A stretch of DNA of 64,000 bases from Saccharomonospora azurea NA-128 (GTDB lineage Bacteria > Actinomycetota > Actinomycetes > Mycobacteriales > Pseudonocardiaceae), in contig NZ_CM001466.1 in assembly GCF_000231055.2 (NCBI RefSeq), positions 3,508,184 through 3,572,183 of the forward strand, written 5' to 3'. The translations under genes and the position numbers were made by a program. Below the pieces are notes generated by a model. That model made no database searches, had not been told where the DNA came from, and saw only the letters and a list, made by a program, of their open reading frames with translations. Shown one piece after another: positions 49,109 through 58,917 of this stretch. The stretch's first letter is position 1, and the number at the start of each line of letters is the position of its first letter.

Positions 49109-50200
49109 ATGTCGACGCGAACCGTTCCGACTCCGCACGAACTCCGCAGCGCGCCGAAGGTGCTGCTCCACGACCACCTCGACGGCGGCCTGAGACCGGC
49201 CACCGTCGTCGAACTCGCCGCCGAGACGGGCTACAAGGGCCTGCCCACCACCGACGTCGACGAGTTGAGCCGCTGGTTCCGCCACGCGGCCGACTCGGGC
49301 TCGTTGGAGAAGTATCTCGAAACGTTCGCCCACACCTGCGGGGTCATGCAGACCGAGGAGGCGCTGTCGCGGGTCGCCGCGGAGTGCGTGGAGGACCTCG
49401 CCGACGACGGCGTGGTGTACGCCGAGGTGCGTTACGCGCCCGAGTTGTTCGTCGAGCGTGGCCTGTCGTTGGAGGCCGTGGTGGAAGCCGTGCAGGACGG
49501 CTTCGAGCGCGGAACCAAGGCCGCCGCCGAACGCGGCAAGCAGATCCGCGTGGGCCAGCTGCTGTGCGCCATGCGGCAGCACGCGCGGGCCCTGGAGATC
49601 GCCGACCTGATGGTGCGCTACCGCGACCGCGGGGTCGTCGGCTTCGACATCGCGGGCCCGGAGAAGGGCTACCCGCCCACCCGCAACCTCGACGCGTTCG
49701 AGTTCCTGCGCGAGAACAACGCGCACTTCACCATCCACGCCGGTGAGGCGTTCGGGTTGGCCTCGATCTGGGAGGCCATCCAGATCTGCGGCGCCGAACG
49801 GCTCGGCCACGGTGTCCGTATCGCCGACGACATCACCACGGCCGACGACGGCAGCGTGTCGCTCGGCAGGCTCGCCGCCTACGTGCGCGACCGCCGCATC
49901 CCGCTGGAGCTGTGCCCGTCGTCGAACGTCCAGACGGGCGCGGCCCGGTCGATCGCCGAGCACCCGATCGGACTGCTCGCGAAGCTGAGGTTCCGGGTCA
50001 CGGTCAACACCGACAACCGGCTGATGAGCGACTGCTCGGTCTCGTCGGAGTTCGCGGAGCTCGTGGACGCGTTCGGCTTCGACTGGTCGGACGTGCAGTG
50101 GTGCACGATCAACGCGATGAAGTCGGCGTTCATCGGTTTCGACGAGCGGCTCGACATCATCGACAACGTGATCAAGCCCTGGTACGCCGAACGCGTGTGA
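49109..50200 (+). CDS. add: Adenosine deaminase
   Basis: Protein of 363 residues that converts adenosine to inosine. Zinc and catalytic residues: HDH with H21 and H23, HAGEAFG (the His and catalytic Glu), LGHGVRI and NTDNRLMS (the Asp). Length is standard. TACCGT at about 49097-49102 lies 7 bases before ATG 49109, so the mRNA is probably leaderless. Not in the operon with deoA but in the same nucleoside-use neighbourhood. The TGA is followed by a strong terminator. Confidence 0.95.
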   Translation: MSTRTVPTPHELRSAPKVLLHDHLDGGLRPATVVELAAETGYKGLPTTDVDELSRWFRHAADSGSLEKYLETFAHTCGVMQTEEALSRVAAECVEDLADDGVVYAEVRYAPELFVERGLSLEAVVEAVQDGFERGTKAAAERGKQIRVGQLLCAMRQHARALEIADLMVRYRDRGVVGFDIAGPEKGYPPTRNLDAFEFLRENNAHFTIHAGEAFGLASIWEAIQICGAERLGHGVRIADDITTADDGSVSLGRLAAYVRDRRIPLELCPSSNVQTGAARSIAEHPIGLLAKLRFRVTVNTDNRLMSDCSVSSEFAELVDAFGFDWSDVQWCTINAMKSAFIGFDERLDIIDNVIKPWYAERV

Positions 50201-50222
50201 TCGTCGCGGCCTGAGACGGCAC

Positions 50223-50263
50223 GGGCGGCGTCCCGACGGCTCGGCGAGCCTGGGACGCCGCCC
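50223..50263. terminator. Bidirectional terminator between add and the acidic gene
   Basis: Perfect 12-bp stem GGGCGGCGTCCC (50223-50234) / GGGACGCCGCCC (50252-50263) between convergent genes. Confidence 0.85.
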
Positions 50264-50289
50264 GCGGCGTCAGTGGAGGTCGGTCGGCC

Positions 50290-51585
50290 TCAGTTGAGGT
50301 GCAGCCGGTTCTCGAAGGCGTCGACCAGGGTGCGCCACGCCTGCTGCTCCTCGTCGAACGGCGGGCTCGGGGTGAGCCTCGTCGGGTCGGGCCGCAGCAC
50401 GAAGGACACCAGCCAGCCCAGACGCTCCGAGGTGGCCAGCGCCTTCGCCACCTCGTCGTCACCGGCCCAGTCGGAGGCGTCCCGCAGCAGCTCCACGGCG
50501 AGCTCCAGCTGCGTGGGGTCGATCGCGTCGACGCCGTCGGCGATGTCCTCGTCGAGCCCGGCCAGGACGTAGGTGTTGTCCGGGTCGACGTCGACGTCCA
50601 GCTCACCCGCGGTGGCCGCCGCCAGCACCTCGTCCCATGTGGAGACCTCGGCGATGTCGGTGTGGGCGAGGTTCCCGCCGTCGGCCAGCGCCCTCGCGAG
50701 CGCGCGTTCCGACGGGTACACCTCGATGATGCCGTCGGAGCCGAGGAACACCGGCTCGTCGTCGAGATAGCAGCGCAGCGTGTAGTAGTCGCGCGACGAC
50801 AGCTGGATCTTGATCGGGTCGATGCCGACCTCGGCCCAGAAGCCAGCGGGTTCGTCGTCGTCGTAATCCTCGTCGGATTCCGCGTCGGACTCCTCGTCCG
50901 AATCCGAGGAGTCACGGTCGACCGGGTCGATGTCGTCGAGGTCGCTGTCGGTGTCCACTCCGGCCTCGGCCTCGGCCGACTCCTCGTGGAACGCCGCGAG
51001 CTCCTCGGCGGTGGCGTCCAGCGTCGCCGAGTCGACGTCGGGCACGGTGACGAGGTCGTCGATGGCGTCGAGGACCACGTCCCACTTCTCCGACACCGTC
51101 TTCGACAGCTCGTTCCACAGCCGCGCGCCCTCACGACCGCTGAAGGGCAGCTGGCCCTGGTCGAGCAGGGAGAACGCGTCGGAGCTGTCGAGGACCTCGT
51201 GCACCTCGTCCAGCTCGCACACGTCGGCGAGCGCGCGCACGATGTTGACGATCTCGGCGAGCTCCGCCAGTGTCCAGGAGTCGGGCTCCTCGGCGACGAG
51301 CTCGGGCACGCCCACGAGGTCGAAGCAGTGGTCGTCGTCCGGGATGAGTTCCGGCACGTTCAGCGCCGGCACGGCCTCCCACGCGGGGTGGTCGCTGAGG
51401 TCGTGCTCCCGGGCCGTGCGTACGTACGCGGCGAGGTGCGCGGCGTCGGGGAACGCGTAGAGGTCATCCTCGTCGCCGAGGAACGCCTCCCACTCCTCGC
51501 CGTCCTCGCGCCATCGTGGCGCCCACAGGGTCACCAGATCGCCTTGTGGCAGCCCGAGTTCGATCGGGATGATATCCTGTGCCAT
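50290..51585 (-). CDS. Acidic cytoplasmic protein of unknown function
   Basis: Protein of 431 residues starting MAQDIIPIELGLPQGDLVTL at ATG 51585, with GGAGGG upstream. The N-terminal half (WREDGEEWEAFLG, DDLYAFPDAAHLAAYVRT) and C-terminal half look like globular domains, joined by a very acidic Asp/Ser/Glu linker (about residues 220-260). Net charge is strongly negative. No catalytic motif is apparent. The gene appears to be an actinobacterial conserved one, divergent from the helicase gene with a 141-base gap. Confidence 0.65.
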   Translation of the reverse strand: MAQDIIPIELGLPQGDLVTLWAPRWREDGEEWEAFLGDEDDLYAFPDAAHLAAYVRTAREHDLSDHPAWEAVPALNVPELIPDDDHCFDLVGVPELVAEEPDSWTLAELAEIVNIVRALADVCELDEVHEVLDSSDAFSLLDQGQLPFSGREGARLWNELSKTVSEKWDVVLDAIDDLVTVPDVDSATLDATAEELAAFHEESAEAEAGVDTDSDLDDIDPVDRDSSDSDEESDAESDEDYDDDEPAGFWAEVGIDPIKIQLSSRDYYTLRCYLDDEPVFLGSDGIIEVYPSERALARALADGGNLAHTDIAEVSTWDEVLAAATAGELDVDVDPDNTYVLAGLDEDIADGVDAIDPTQLELAVELLRDASDWAGDDEVAKALATSERLGWLVSFVLRPDPTRLTPSPPFDEEQQAWRTLVDAFENRLHLN

Positions 51586-51726
51586 TCCGCCCTCCGGAAA
51601 CACCTGTGCACGAGCCGGCTCTCGGCGTTCGAAACCGGACGTGTTAGCCGAAGCCTACGGGTTCCGGCTTCGCGCCGCGATCACCCCTCACGGGATCGGC
51701 ACATCAGTGACACGATCTAAGGCACG

Positions 51727-54255
51727 ATGACTGACTTTCTCACAAACCGCCTTCCGGGCGACACCGATCCTGACGCGCTCTTTGACGCCTTCGCCACGTG
51801 GGCGGAGGACCGCGGTCTCGAGTTGTACCCGGCGCAGGAGGAGGCGCTCATCGAGCTCGTGTCGGGGGCGAACGTGATCCTCTCGACGCCGACGGGCTCG
51901 GGGAAGAGCCTCGTGGCGGTGGGCGCCCACTTCGCCGCGCTGGCCGACGGCAGGCGCAGCTTCTACACCGCGCCGATCAAGGCGCTGGTGTCGGAGAAGT
52001 TCTTCTCTCTCGTCGAGATCTTCGGCGCGGACAACGTCGGGATGATGACCGGCGACTCCAACGTCAATCCCGACGCCCCGATCATCTGCTGCACCGCGGA
52101 GATCCTGGCGAACCTCGCGTTGCGCCTGGGCCCGGACACCGGCGTCGAGGAGATCGGTCAGGTCGTCGCCGACGAGTTCCACTTCTACTCCGAGCCCGAC
52201 CGGGGCTGGGCGTGGCAGGTGCCGCTGCTGGAGCTGCCGAACGCGCAGTTCCTCCTCATGTCCGCGACGCTCGGTGACGTGACCTTCTTCGAGAAGGACC
52301 TCACCCGGCGCACCGGCCGGTCCACGGCCGTGGTGACCTCGGCGCAGCGCCCGGTGCCGCTGACGTTCCGGTACGCGATGACGCCGATCCACGAGACCGT
52401 GTCGGAGCTCGTGCACTCGAACCAGGCGCCCGTGTACATCGTGCACTTCTCCCAGGCCGCCGCCGTGGAGCGGGCGCAGGCGCTGATGAGCATCAACGTG
52501 TGCTCGCGCGCGGAGAAGGACGCCATCGCCGAGGCCCTCGGCGACTTCCGGTTCTCGGCCGGGTTCGGTCGCACCCTGTCGCGGCTGGTGCGCCACGGGA
52601 TCGGCGTCCACCACGCCGGAATGCTGCCCAAGTACCGGCGGCTCGTCGAACAGCTCGCGCAGGCCGGGCTGCTGAAACTGATCTGCGGCACCGACACGCT
52701 CGGCGTGGGCATCAACGTGCCCATCCGCACCGTGGTGTTGTCGGCGTTGACGAAGTTCGACGGCACGCGGCAGCGCCACCTCAAGGCACGCGAGTTCCAC
52801 CAGATCGCGGGCCGGGCGGGCCGCGCGGGCTACGACACCGACGGCTACGTGGTGGTGCAGGCGCCCGACCACGTCATCGAGAACGCCAAGGCGCTGGAGA
52901 AGGCGGGCGACGACCCGAAGAAGAAGCGCAAGATCGTGCGCAAGAAGGCGCCCGAGGGGTTCGTCAACTGGACCGACAGCACGTTCGACCGGCTCGTGGC
53001 CGCCGAACCCGAGCCGCTCACGTCGAGCTTCAAGGTCAGCCACTCCATGCTGCTCAACGTCATCTCGCGGCCGGGCGACGCGTTCGCCCACATGCGGCGG
53101 CTGCTGGAGGACAACCACGAGGACCGGCCCGCGCAGCGCAAGCACATCCTGAGGGCCATCGCGATCTACCGCGCGCTGCTCGCGGCGGGCGTGGTGGAGG
53201 AGCTCGACGAGCCCGACGAGGAGGGCCGCCGGGTCCGCCTCACCGTGGACCTGCAACTCGACTTCGCGCTGAACCAGCCGTTGTCCCCGTTGGCGCTGGC
53301 CTCGATCGAGCTGCTCGACCCGGAGTCGCCGTCGTACGCGCTCGACGTGGTGTCGATCGTCGAGGCCACTGTGGACGATCCGAAGCAGGTGTTGGCGCAG
53401 CAGCAGTTCAAGGCCCGCAACGAGGCGATCGCGGCCATGAAGGCCGAGGGCATCGAGTACGAGCAGCGGATGGAGCTGCTGGAGGACGTCACCTACCCGA
53501 AGCCGCTGGAGGACCTGCTGGAGGCGGCGTACTCGCGGTACCGGGAAGGCCAGCCGTGGGTCGCCGACTACCGACTCTCGCCGAAGTCGGTCGTGCGCGA
53601 CATGTACGAGCGCGCGATGAACTTCGTCGAGTACATCGGCTACTACGGGCTCGCGCGCTCGGAGGGCGTGCTGCTGCGCTATCTCGCCGACACCTACGAC
53701 GCGCTGCGCCGGACCGTGCCGGACGACGCGAAGACCGAGCCGCTGCAGGATCTGATCGAGTGGCTCGGCGAGCTGGTGCGGCAGGTCGACTCCAGCCTGC
53801 TCGACGAGTGGGAGGCCCTGCGCCACCCCGACGAGGTCGAGCTCGACGACTCCGGCAGGCCCGCGCAAACCGGGGGGCCGCCGCCGGTCACCCGCAACGA
53901 ACGCGCCTTCCGGGTGCTCGTCCGCAACGAGATGTTCCGCCGGGTGCAGCTCGCCGCCCGCGAGGACTACGAGGCCCTGGGCGAACTCGACGCCGAGTCC
54001 GGTTGGGACGCCGAGGCGTGGGAGGACGCGCTGGCCGACTACTTCGACACCTACGACGAGATCCGCACCGGACCCGACGCGCGGGGCCCGGCGTTGTTGC
54101 TCATCGAGCAGGAGCCGGATCTCTGGCGGGTCCGGCAGATCCTCGACGACCCCGACGGCAACCACGACTGGAGCATCACCGCCGAGGTCGATCTCGCCGC
54201 CTCGGACGAGGCGGGCCAAGCCGTGATCCGGCTGGTGGACGTCGGCGAGACCTGA
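51727..54255 (+). CDS. SKI2/Lhr-like DEAD-box helicase with DUF3516
   Basis: Protein of 842 residues. Helicase motifs: TPTGSGKS (54-61), DEFH (149-152), LMSATLGD, GIGVHHAGMLPKY, and HQIAGRAGRAGYD (motif VI). The C-terminal 450 residues include the basic KKKRKIVRKKAP segment and the DUF3516 domain that marks this actinobacterial group. Probable RNA helicase by similarity; RNA against DNA substrate is not settled by sequence. ATG 51727 is close to the only upstream gap. It is not part of the BREX operon. Confidence 0.88.
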   Translation: MTDFLTNRLPGDTDPDALFDAFATWAEDRGLELYPAQEEALIELVSGANVILSTPTGSGKSLVAVGAHFAALADGRRSFYTAPIKALVSEKFFSLVEIFGADNVGMMTGDSNVNPDAPIICCTAEILANLALRLGPDTGVEEIGQVVADEFHFYSEPDRGWAWQVPLLELPNAQFLLMSATLGDVTFFEKDLTRRTGRSTAVVTSAQRPVPLTFRYAMTPIHETVSELVHSNQAPVYIVHFSQAAAVERAQALMSINVCSRAEKDAIAEALGDFRFSAGFGRTLSRLVRHGIGVHHAGMLPKYRRLVEQLAQAGLLKLICGTDTLGVGINVPIRTVVLSALTKFDGTRQRHLKAREFHQIAGRAGRAGYDTDGYVVVQAPDHVIENAKALEKAGDDPKKKRKIVRKKAPEGFVNWTDSTFDRLVAAEPEPLTSSFKVSHSMLLNVISRPGDAFAHMRRLLEDNHEDRPAQRKHILRAIAIYRALLAAGVVEELDEPDEEGRRVRLTVDLQLDFALNQPLSPLALASIELLDPESPSYALDVVSIVEATVDDPKQVLAQQQFKARNEAIAAMKAEGIEYEQRMELLEDVTYPKPLEDLLEAAYSRYREGQPWVADYRLSPKSVVRDMYERAMNFVEYIGYYGLARSEGVLLRYLADTYDALRRTVPDDAKTEPLQDLIEWLGELVRQVDSSLLDEWEALRHPDEVELDDSGRPAQTGGPPPVTRNERAFRVLVRNEMFRRVQLAAREDYEALGELDAESGWDAEAWEDALADYFDTYDEIRTGPDARGPALLLIEQEPDLWRVRQILDDPDGNHDWSITAEVDLAASDEAGQAVIRLVDVGET

Positions 54256-54266
54256 GCCGTCCGCCG

Positions 54267-54325
54267 GCGTGTCCGCCGTTCCCGTACGCGTGTCCGCGCT
54301 CTACGCACGCGTGTTCGCACTTCGG
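54267..54325. repeat. 21-bp repeat array, upstream of subtilase
   Basis: Units start at 54267, 54288 and 54309: GCGTGTCCGC (or GCGTGTTCGC) plus an 11-base spacer, exact 21-base period, last unit partial (ending CACTTCGG). Confidence 0.8.
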
Positions 54326-54514
54326 GGACACCGGCGGTCCGGCGCAAGAGCGTTCCCTACCGCCGTCCGTCCGTCGGCCGAGCGGCCGATCTCGGCGCGA
54401 TCACCCGGCCATGCGGCTGATCTGCCGTCCCCAGCGGTCACGGCACCCTTCTTCCCATTCGCTGACTACCGAGGGGAGTGAACCGCGTGCGCTGGGGATG
54501 GTGCTGTTCCGACG

Positions 54515-54577
54515 GCGTGTCCGCGCTTCTCGCACGCGTGTCCGCGTCTCCCGCGCGCATGTCGGCGTTTCCCGTAC
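54515..54577. repeat. 21-bp repeat array, upstream of subtilase, second copy
   Basis: Three 21-base units starting at 54515, 54536 and 54557; the last is diverged (GCATGTCGGC). Ends TTTCCCGTACGGCGG, like the array at 57987. Confidence 0.8.
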
Positions 54578-54676
54578 GGCGGCGCCGTTGTCTCGCGCCG
54601 ACCGTGCAGCGCTCCACCGTCCACCGGACAACGGCCGGTGAGGAGCGAGTCATCCATCACTGAGGGGAGTTCATTA

Positions 54677-57600
54677 GTGCATTCCAGACTCAGGCGCACC
54701 GGAGGTGCCGCCATGACGGCGCTGGGGGTGGTGACCGTCATGGTGGCGGGTGCTGCCGTCTCGGCGGTGCCCGCGCACGCGGAATCCGCACCGGCAGCGG
54801 CCACGTCGGCCACCCGCGGGGCCACGGTCGTCACGCTGGTGACCGGCGACCGCGTGATCCTCCGTGGGCCCGGTGGGACCGATGCCGAGTTCGTACCCGC
54901 CGAGGGCCGCGAGAAGGTGGGGTATCGCCAGTACATCGAGCACGATGCGGTGTTCGTCGTTCCGAACGATGCCGCGGCGTTGATCGCGGACGGCACGCTC
55001 GACAAGCGACTGTTCGACGTCACCGCGTTGGTCGACGCGGGCTATCACGACGGCGCGCGCGACGACGTGCCCGTGCTCGTGTCGTACCGCGAAGGGCAGG
55101 CGGCCGCGGCGGGAATCCAGTCGCGGACGACGGCGGACGGTGCCGCGGAACAGACCCGCTCCCTGGCCGCCATCGGCGGTGCCGCGCTGGAGGCGGTGAA
55201 GGCTGAGGCGAGCACGTTCTGGGACAACGTTCGCCCGATGCTGAAGCCAGGCGCGGAGATCGAGCGGTTGTGGCTCGACGCGCCAGTGAAGGCGACGCTG
55301 GCCGAGAGCGTGCCGCAGATCGGGGCACCCGAGGCGTGGGACAGCGGTCACACCGGCAAGGGGGTCCGCGTCGCTGTGCTCGACACCGGCATCGACGCCG
55401 ACCACCCGGACCTCAAGGACGCGGTGGTGGAGGCGAAGGACTTCACCGGCAGTGGCAGCCCCGACGACGGCCAGGGCCACGGCACGCACGTGGCCGGGAT
55501 CATCACCGGTGACGGCGCTGTGAGCGACGGCAAGTACCAGGGTGTCGCGCCGGACGCCGAGCTCGTGGTGGGCAAGGTGCTCGACGACGGCGGTGGCGGC
55601 CAGGAGTCGTGGATCCTCGCCGGGATGGAGTGGGCCGCGGAAAACGCGTCGGTGGTGAACATGAGCCTGGGCGGTAACGCCACGGACGGCACCGACCCGA
55701 TGTCGCAGGCGCTGAACCGTCTCACCGAGGAGACCGGGACGTTGTTCGTGGTCGCCGCAGGAAACTCGGGCGCCGACGAGTCCGTGTCCACTCCGGGCAC
55801 GGCCGACGCCGCGTTGACGGTGGGTGCGGTGGCCAAGGACGACCAGCTTGCTCCGTTCTCCAGCCGTGGCCCTCGGGTCGGCGACGGGGCGATCAAGCCG
55901 GACGTCACGGCACCGGGCGTGGACATCGCCGCCGCCCAGGCCGACGGCACGCAGTTGGGGGAGCCGGCGGGCGACGGGTACGTCACGGCGTCCGGCACGT
56001 CGATGGCCTCGCCGCATGTCGCCGGTGCTGCGGCGTTGTTGGCGCAGCAGCACACCGACTGGGACGCCGACGAGCTGAAGGCCGCCCTGATGGGCAGTGC
56101 CCAGGCCCACGACGAGCTCACCGTGTTCGAGCAGGGTGCGGGCCGCATCGACGTGCCCGCTGCTCTCGGGCAGTCGGTGCTCGCCTCGCCCGCGAGCCTA
56201 AGCCTGGGCGTCGTGGAATGGCCGCACACCGACGACAAGCCGGTGCAGGAGACCGTCACCTACACGAACGTCTCGGACGAGCCGGTCACACTGGATCTGG
56301 CGGGCGAGCTGTCCGGCCCCGAAGGCCCCGCGCCGGAGGGCATGATCACCGTCGAGCCCGCGCAGCTGACGGTGCCCGCCGGAGGCAAGGCCGAGGCGAC
56401 GGTCACCGTCGACACCCGCGTCGGCGGGGCTGACGGCACCTACAGCGGCACGGTGACCGCCGCCATCGGCGACACCACGGTCCGCACCCCGGTCGGCATC
56501 GAGAAAGAACTCGAGAGCTACGACGTCGATCTCACGGTGCTCGACCGCGACGGGAACGTCGCGAAGAATCTCTACGTCTTCATGGTGCGCCACAACGCCA
56601 AATGGTCCATCGGGGACAACTACGAATCCGGTGAGATCTCGCTGAGGCTGCCGAAGGACGACTACTTCCTCGAAATTTCCATCGACGACGACTACACCGT
56701 CCCCGGTTCCACGATGTTCCTGGAGCCGGCCGTCACCGTGGACGGCGACCGGACCCTCGTGCTGGACGCGCGGGACGCCAAGCCGGTGGAGGTCGCGGTG
56801 GACGAACCGGAGGCCGAAATCGGCCTGGTGGAGATCCGCGCTCTCATGGAGACGAACGGGTACCCCGAAGTCGGCGTCATCACCGGCGACAGCAACCTGG
56901 ACGGCATGTACATCCGGCCGTCCGAGACGGCGGCGGAGACGTTCGAGTTCACGCTGGAGACCGAACACGCCCGACCGGACGGCGAGGGCAGCTACGTCGG
57001 CAGCCCGTACGCCTACCACCTGCGTCAGTCGGAACCACGCGGGGTGCCGGACGATCTGACGCACGAGTTCTCGACCGACGAGCTGGCGAAGGTCACCAAC
57101 GTCCACAGTGACGCCGGAGCCGGCGCCCACGGTGAGCGAGAACTGGTGTCGGGGCCGTTGCCCTTCAGCGTCACCGACTACTACACGCCGGACACTGCGT
57201 GGACAGCGCGCTTGTGGCTGAGCCAGACGCCCGACGACTATGCGGGCTCCGCGGGCTACCTGTCGCACATGGAGGTGTTCAAGCGGGGCGACAACGGTGA
57301 GCGTCGATGGAACACGCCTGTGTTCGGCCCGGCGTTCCCGTCCGTCGAGGGCGCCATGTGGGCGGTCCGGCACGAGAACGATCTGATGCTGGACCTGCCG
57401 TTGCACAGCGACGCCCATCCCGGCAGCGCCGGCTACTTCCCGACGGACGGGGTCACCGAGCTGTACCGCGACGGTGAGCTCGTCGCCGACACCGACTACG
57501 CGGGTTTCGGGTACTTCACGGTTCCCGCGGAGCCGGGCGAGTACCGCCTGGTGACGGAGGCCGGCGACACGGGCGTGACGCCGTTGTCGCGCACCGTCCG

Positions 57601-57955
57601 GGGTGAGTGGACGTTCCGGTCGGAGCATGTGGAGACCATGACGGACGTGCCGTTGCTCGCGGTGCGGTTCGCACCGGAGCTCGGTGACGACGACGTCGCG
57701 AAGCCCGGGGAGAAGGTGCGCATTCCCGTCACGGTGGACCGTAACGGTCTGGCCGAGGGACCCGAGGTGGAGTCGCTGCGCGTCGAGGTGTCGTTCGACG
57801 GCGGGACGTCGTGGCGGTCCGTGCCGCACAAGAACGGCGCCGTCACGGTGAAGGCGCCGAAGAGCGCGGAGGACGTGTCGTTGCGCGCGGAGGCGAAGGA
57901 CGCCGACGGCAACACCGTGAAGCAGACCATCATCGGTGCCTACCTGGTCCGCTGA
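54677..57955 (+). CDS. Large secreted subtilisin-family serine protease (peptidase S8)
   Basis: Protein of 1,092 residues, exported. Signal peptide with core ALGVVTVMVAGAAVSAVPAHA. A propeptide of about 200 residues precedes the S8 domain, whose triad is D236 (VAVLDTGID), H268 (GQGHGTHVAG) and S442 (GTSMASPHV); the oxyanion Asn is in VVAAGNSG. From about residue 510 onward come beta-sandwich regions (NVSDEPVTLDLAGEL, TVPAGGKAEATVTVDT) typical of the C-terminal parts of actinobacterial subtilases. GTG 54677 has GAGGGGAG seven bases upstream, and the signal peptide begins just after it. Flanked on both sides by 21-bp repeat arrays. Confidence 0.92.
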   Translation: MHSRLRRTGGAAMTALGVVTVMVAGAAVSAVPAHAESAPAAATSATRGATVVTLVTGDRVILRGPGGTDAEFVPAEGREKVGYRQYIEHDAVFVVPNDAAALIADGTLDKRLFDVTALVDAGYHDGARDDVPVLVSYREGQAAAAGIQSRTTADGAAEQTRSLAAIGGAALEAVKAEASTFWDNVRPMLKPGAEIERLWLDAPVKATLAESVPQIGAPEAWDSGHTGKGVRVAVLDTGIDADHPDLKDAVVEAKDFTGSGSPDDGQGHGTHVAGIITGDGAVSDGKYQGVAPDAELVVGKVLDDGGGGQESWILAGMEWAAENASVVNMSLGGNATDGTDPMSQALNRLTEETGTLFVVAAGNSGADESVSTPGTADAALTVGAVAKDDQLAPFSSRGPRVGDGAIKPDVTAPGVDIAAAQADGTQLGEPAGDGYVTASGTSMASPHVAGAAALLAQQHTDWDADELKAALMGSAQAHDELTVFEQGAGRIDVPAALGQSVLASPASLSLGVVEWPHTDDKPVQETVTYTNVSDEPVTLDLAGELSGPEGPAPEGMITVEPAQLTVPAGGKAEATVTVDTRVGGADGTYSGTVTAAIGDTTVRTPVGIEKELESYDVDLTVLDRDGNVAKNLYVFMVRHNAKWSIGDNYESGEISLRLPKDDYFLEISIDDDYTVPGSTMFLEPAVTVDGDRTLVLDARDAKPVEVAVDEPEAEIGLVEIRALMETNGYPEVGVITGDSNLDGMYIRPSETAAETFEFTLETEHARPDGEGSYVGSPYAYHLRQSEPRGVPDDLTHEFSTDELAKVTNVHSDAGAGAHGERELVSGPLPFSVTDYYTPDTAWTARLWLSQTPDDYAGSAGYLSHMEVFKRGDNGERRWNTPVFGPAFPSVEGAMWAVRHENDLMLDLPLHSDAHPGSAGYFPTDGVTELYRDGELVADTDYAGFGYFTVPAEPGEYRLVTEAGDTGVTPLSRTVRGEWTFRSEHVETMTDVPLLAVRFAPELGDDDVAKPGEKVRIPVTVDRNGLAEGPEVESLRVEVSFDGGTSWRSVPHKNGAVTVKAPKSAEDVSLRAEAKDADGNTVKQTIIGAYLVR

Positions 57956-57986
57956 CGAACGTGGGGCGCGGAACCGCCGTCTCCCG

Positions 57987-58049
57987 GCGTGTCCGCGCCC
58001 CACGCACGCGTGTCCGCACTTCCCGCACGCGTGTCCGCACTTCCCGTAC
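57987..58049. repeat. 21-bp repeat array between subtilase and ALDH genes
   Basis: Three 21-base units starting at 57987, 58008 and 58029, the last two differing at one base. Consensus GCGTGTCCGC followed by ACTTCCCGCAC. It ends at the stop codon of the convergent short ALDH gene. Confidence 0.85.
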
Positions 58050-58053
58050 GGCG

Positions 58054-58917
58054 TCAGACCCCCATGGGATGCCACACGGTCTTCGGCTCCAGGTACGCGC
58101 GCAGGCGTCCGAGCCCGGGGCGGGAGGTCCAGTCCGGTTCGCCCTCGGGCACCTCGAGCACGCGCTTCACGGTCCCCGCCGCTTCCCGGGCGATCTCGAC
58201 CCGGCCCGCCGAATCAGCGCCGGTGGGGTCGACGGCGTTGACGTCGGCGTGCGACGCGAGCCACGTCCCCAGTTCCGCCGCCCGCCCGGTCAGCATGTTC
58301 ACCACGCCACCCGGCACGTCCGACGTCGCCAGCACCTCCGACAGCGTGATGGCGGGCAACGGCCGTTCCGCGCTGCTCACGACCACGGCGCTGCAGCCGG
58401 TGGCGAGCACGGGCGCCACGACACTCACCAGTCCGAGCAGCGACGACGTCTGCGGGGCCAGCACGCCCACGACGCCCGTCGGCTCGGGCACGGTGAAGGA
58501 GAAGTACGGTCCGGCGACCGGATTGGCCGCGCCGAACACGCTCGCGACCTTGTCGGTCCACCCGGCGTACCACACCCACCGGTCCACTGCGGCGTCCACA
58601 ACGGACTCCGCCTTGCGCTGCGACAGACCCTCGCTCGCGGCCACCTCGGCGACGAACTGGTCGCGTCGGCCTTCCATCACCTCGGCCACGCGGTACAGCA
58701 CCTGTCCGCGGTTGTACGCGGTCGCCCCCGACCAGCCGCCGAACGCCTTGCGCGCGGCCACCACGGCGTCGCGGAGGTCCTTGCGCGAGGCGTGGGAGGC
58801 GTTGGCGAGGAACCGGCCCTTGGCGTCGGTCACGGGGTAGGTCCGCCCCGACTCCGAGCGCGGGAACTTGCCGCCGATGAACAGCTTGTAGGTCTTCGCC
58901 ACCTCAACCCTGGACAT
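58054..58917 (-). CDS. Truncated aldehyde dehydrogenase-family protein lacking catalytic Cys
   Basis: Protein of 287 residues that aligns by eye with the N-terminal NAD-binding half of aldehyde dehydrogenases: FIGGKFPRSESGRTYPV, YNRGQVLYRVAEVMEGRRDQ, GVVGVLAPQTSSLLGL, and LATGCSAVVVSSAERP. The C-terminal half with the catalytic Cys and the conserved Glu is absent, and the NPWNF-type loop is replaced by APQTSSLL, so it cannot be an ordinary dehydrogenase. ATG 58917 lies inside the end of the full-length ALDH gene (14-base overlap). The pair resembles the two halves of ALDH16, where a second ALDH domain is catalytically dead (inference). Confidence 0.8.
   Translation of the reverse strand: MSRVEVAKTYKLFIGGKFPRSESGRTYPVTDAKGRFLANASHASRKDLRDAVVAARKAFGGWSGATAYNRGQVLYRVAEVMEGRRDQFVAEVAASEGLSQRKAESVVDAAVDRWVWYAGWTDKVASVFGAANPVAGPYFSFTVPEPTGVVGVLAPQTSSLLGLVSVVAPVLATGCSAVVVSSAERPLPAITLSEVLATSDVPGGVVNMLTGRAAELGTWLASHADVNAVDPTGADSAGRVEIAREAAGTVKRVLEVPEGEPDWTSRPGLGRLRAYLEPKTVWHPMGV

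Larger units (their letters stand above)
54256..54676. other. Repeat-bearing intergenic region before the subtilase gene
   Basis: 421 bases with two 21-bp repeat arrays (54267-54325 and 54515-54577) and two ribosome-binding-site-like GAGGGGAGT sequences, at 54471-54479 and 54662-54670; only the second precedes the protease start. A short open frame from the first (GTG 54478, to 54663) reads through the repeat array and looks non-coding. Confidence 0.6.

Noticed and set aside
51688..54219. 843-codon minus-strand frame opposite the helicase
   Set aside because: Shadow of the DUF3516 helicase; no motifs.
54478..54663. 61-codon frame before the protease
   Set aside because: Reads through a repeat array; no homology-like features.
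54267..58049. CRISPR array
   Set aside because: The 21-base units include no unique 30-base spacers, copies are only three, and no cas genes are near.
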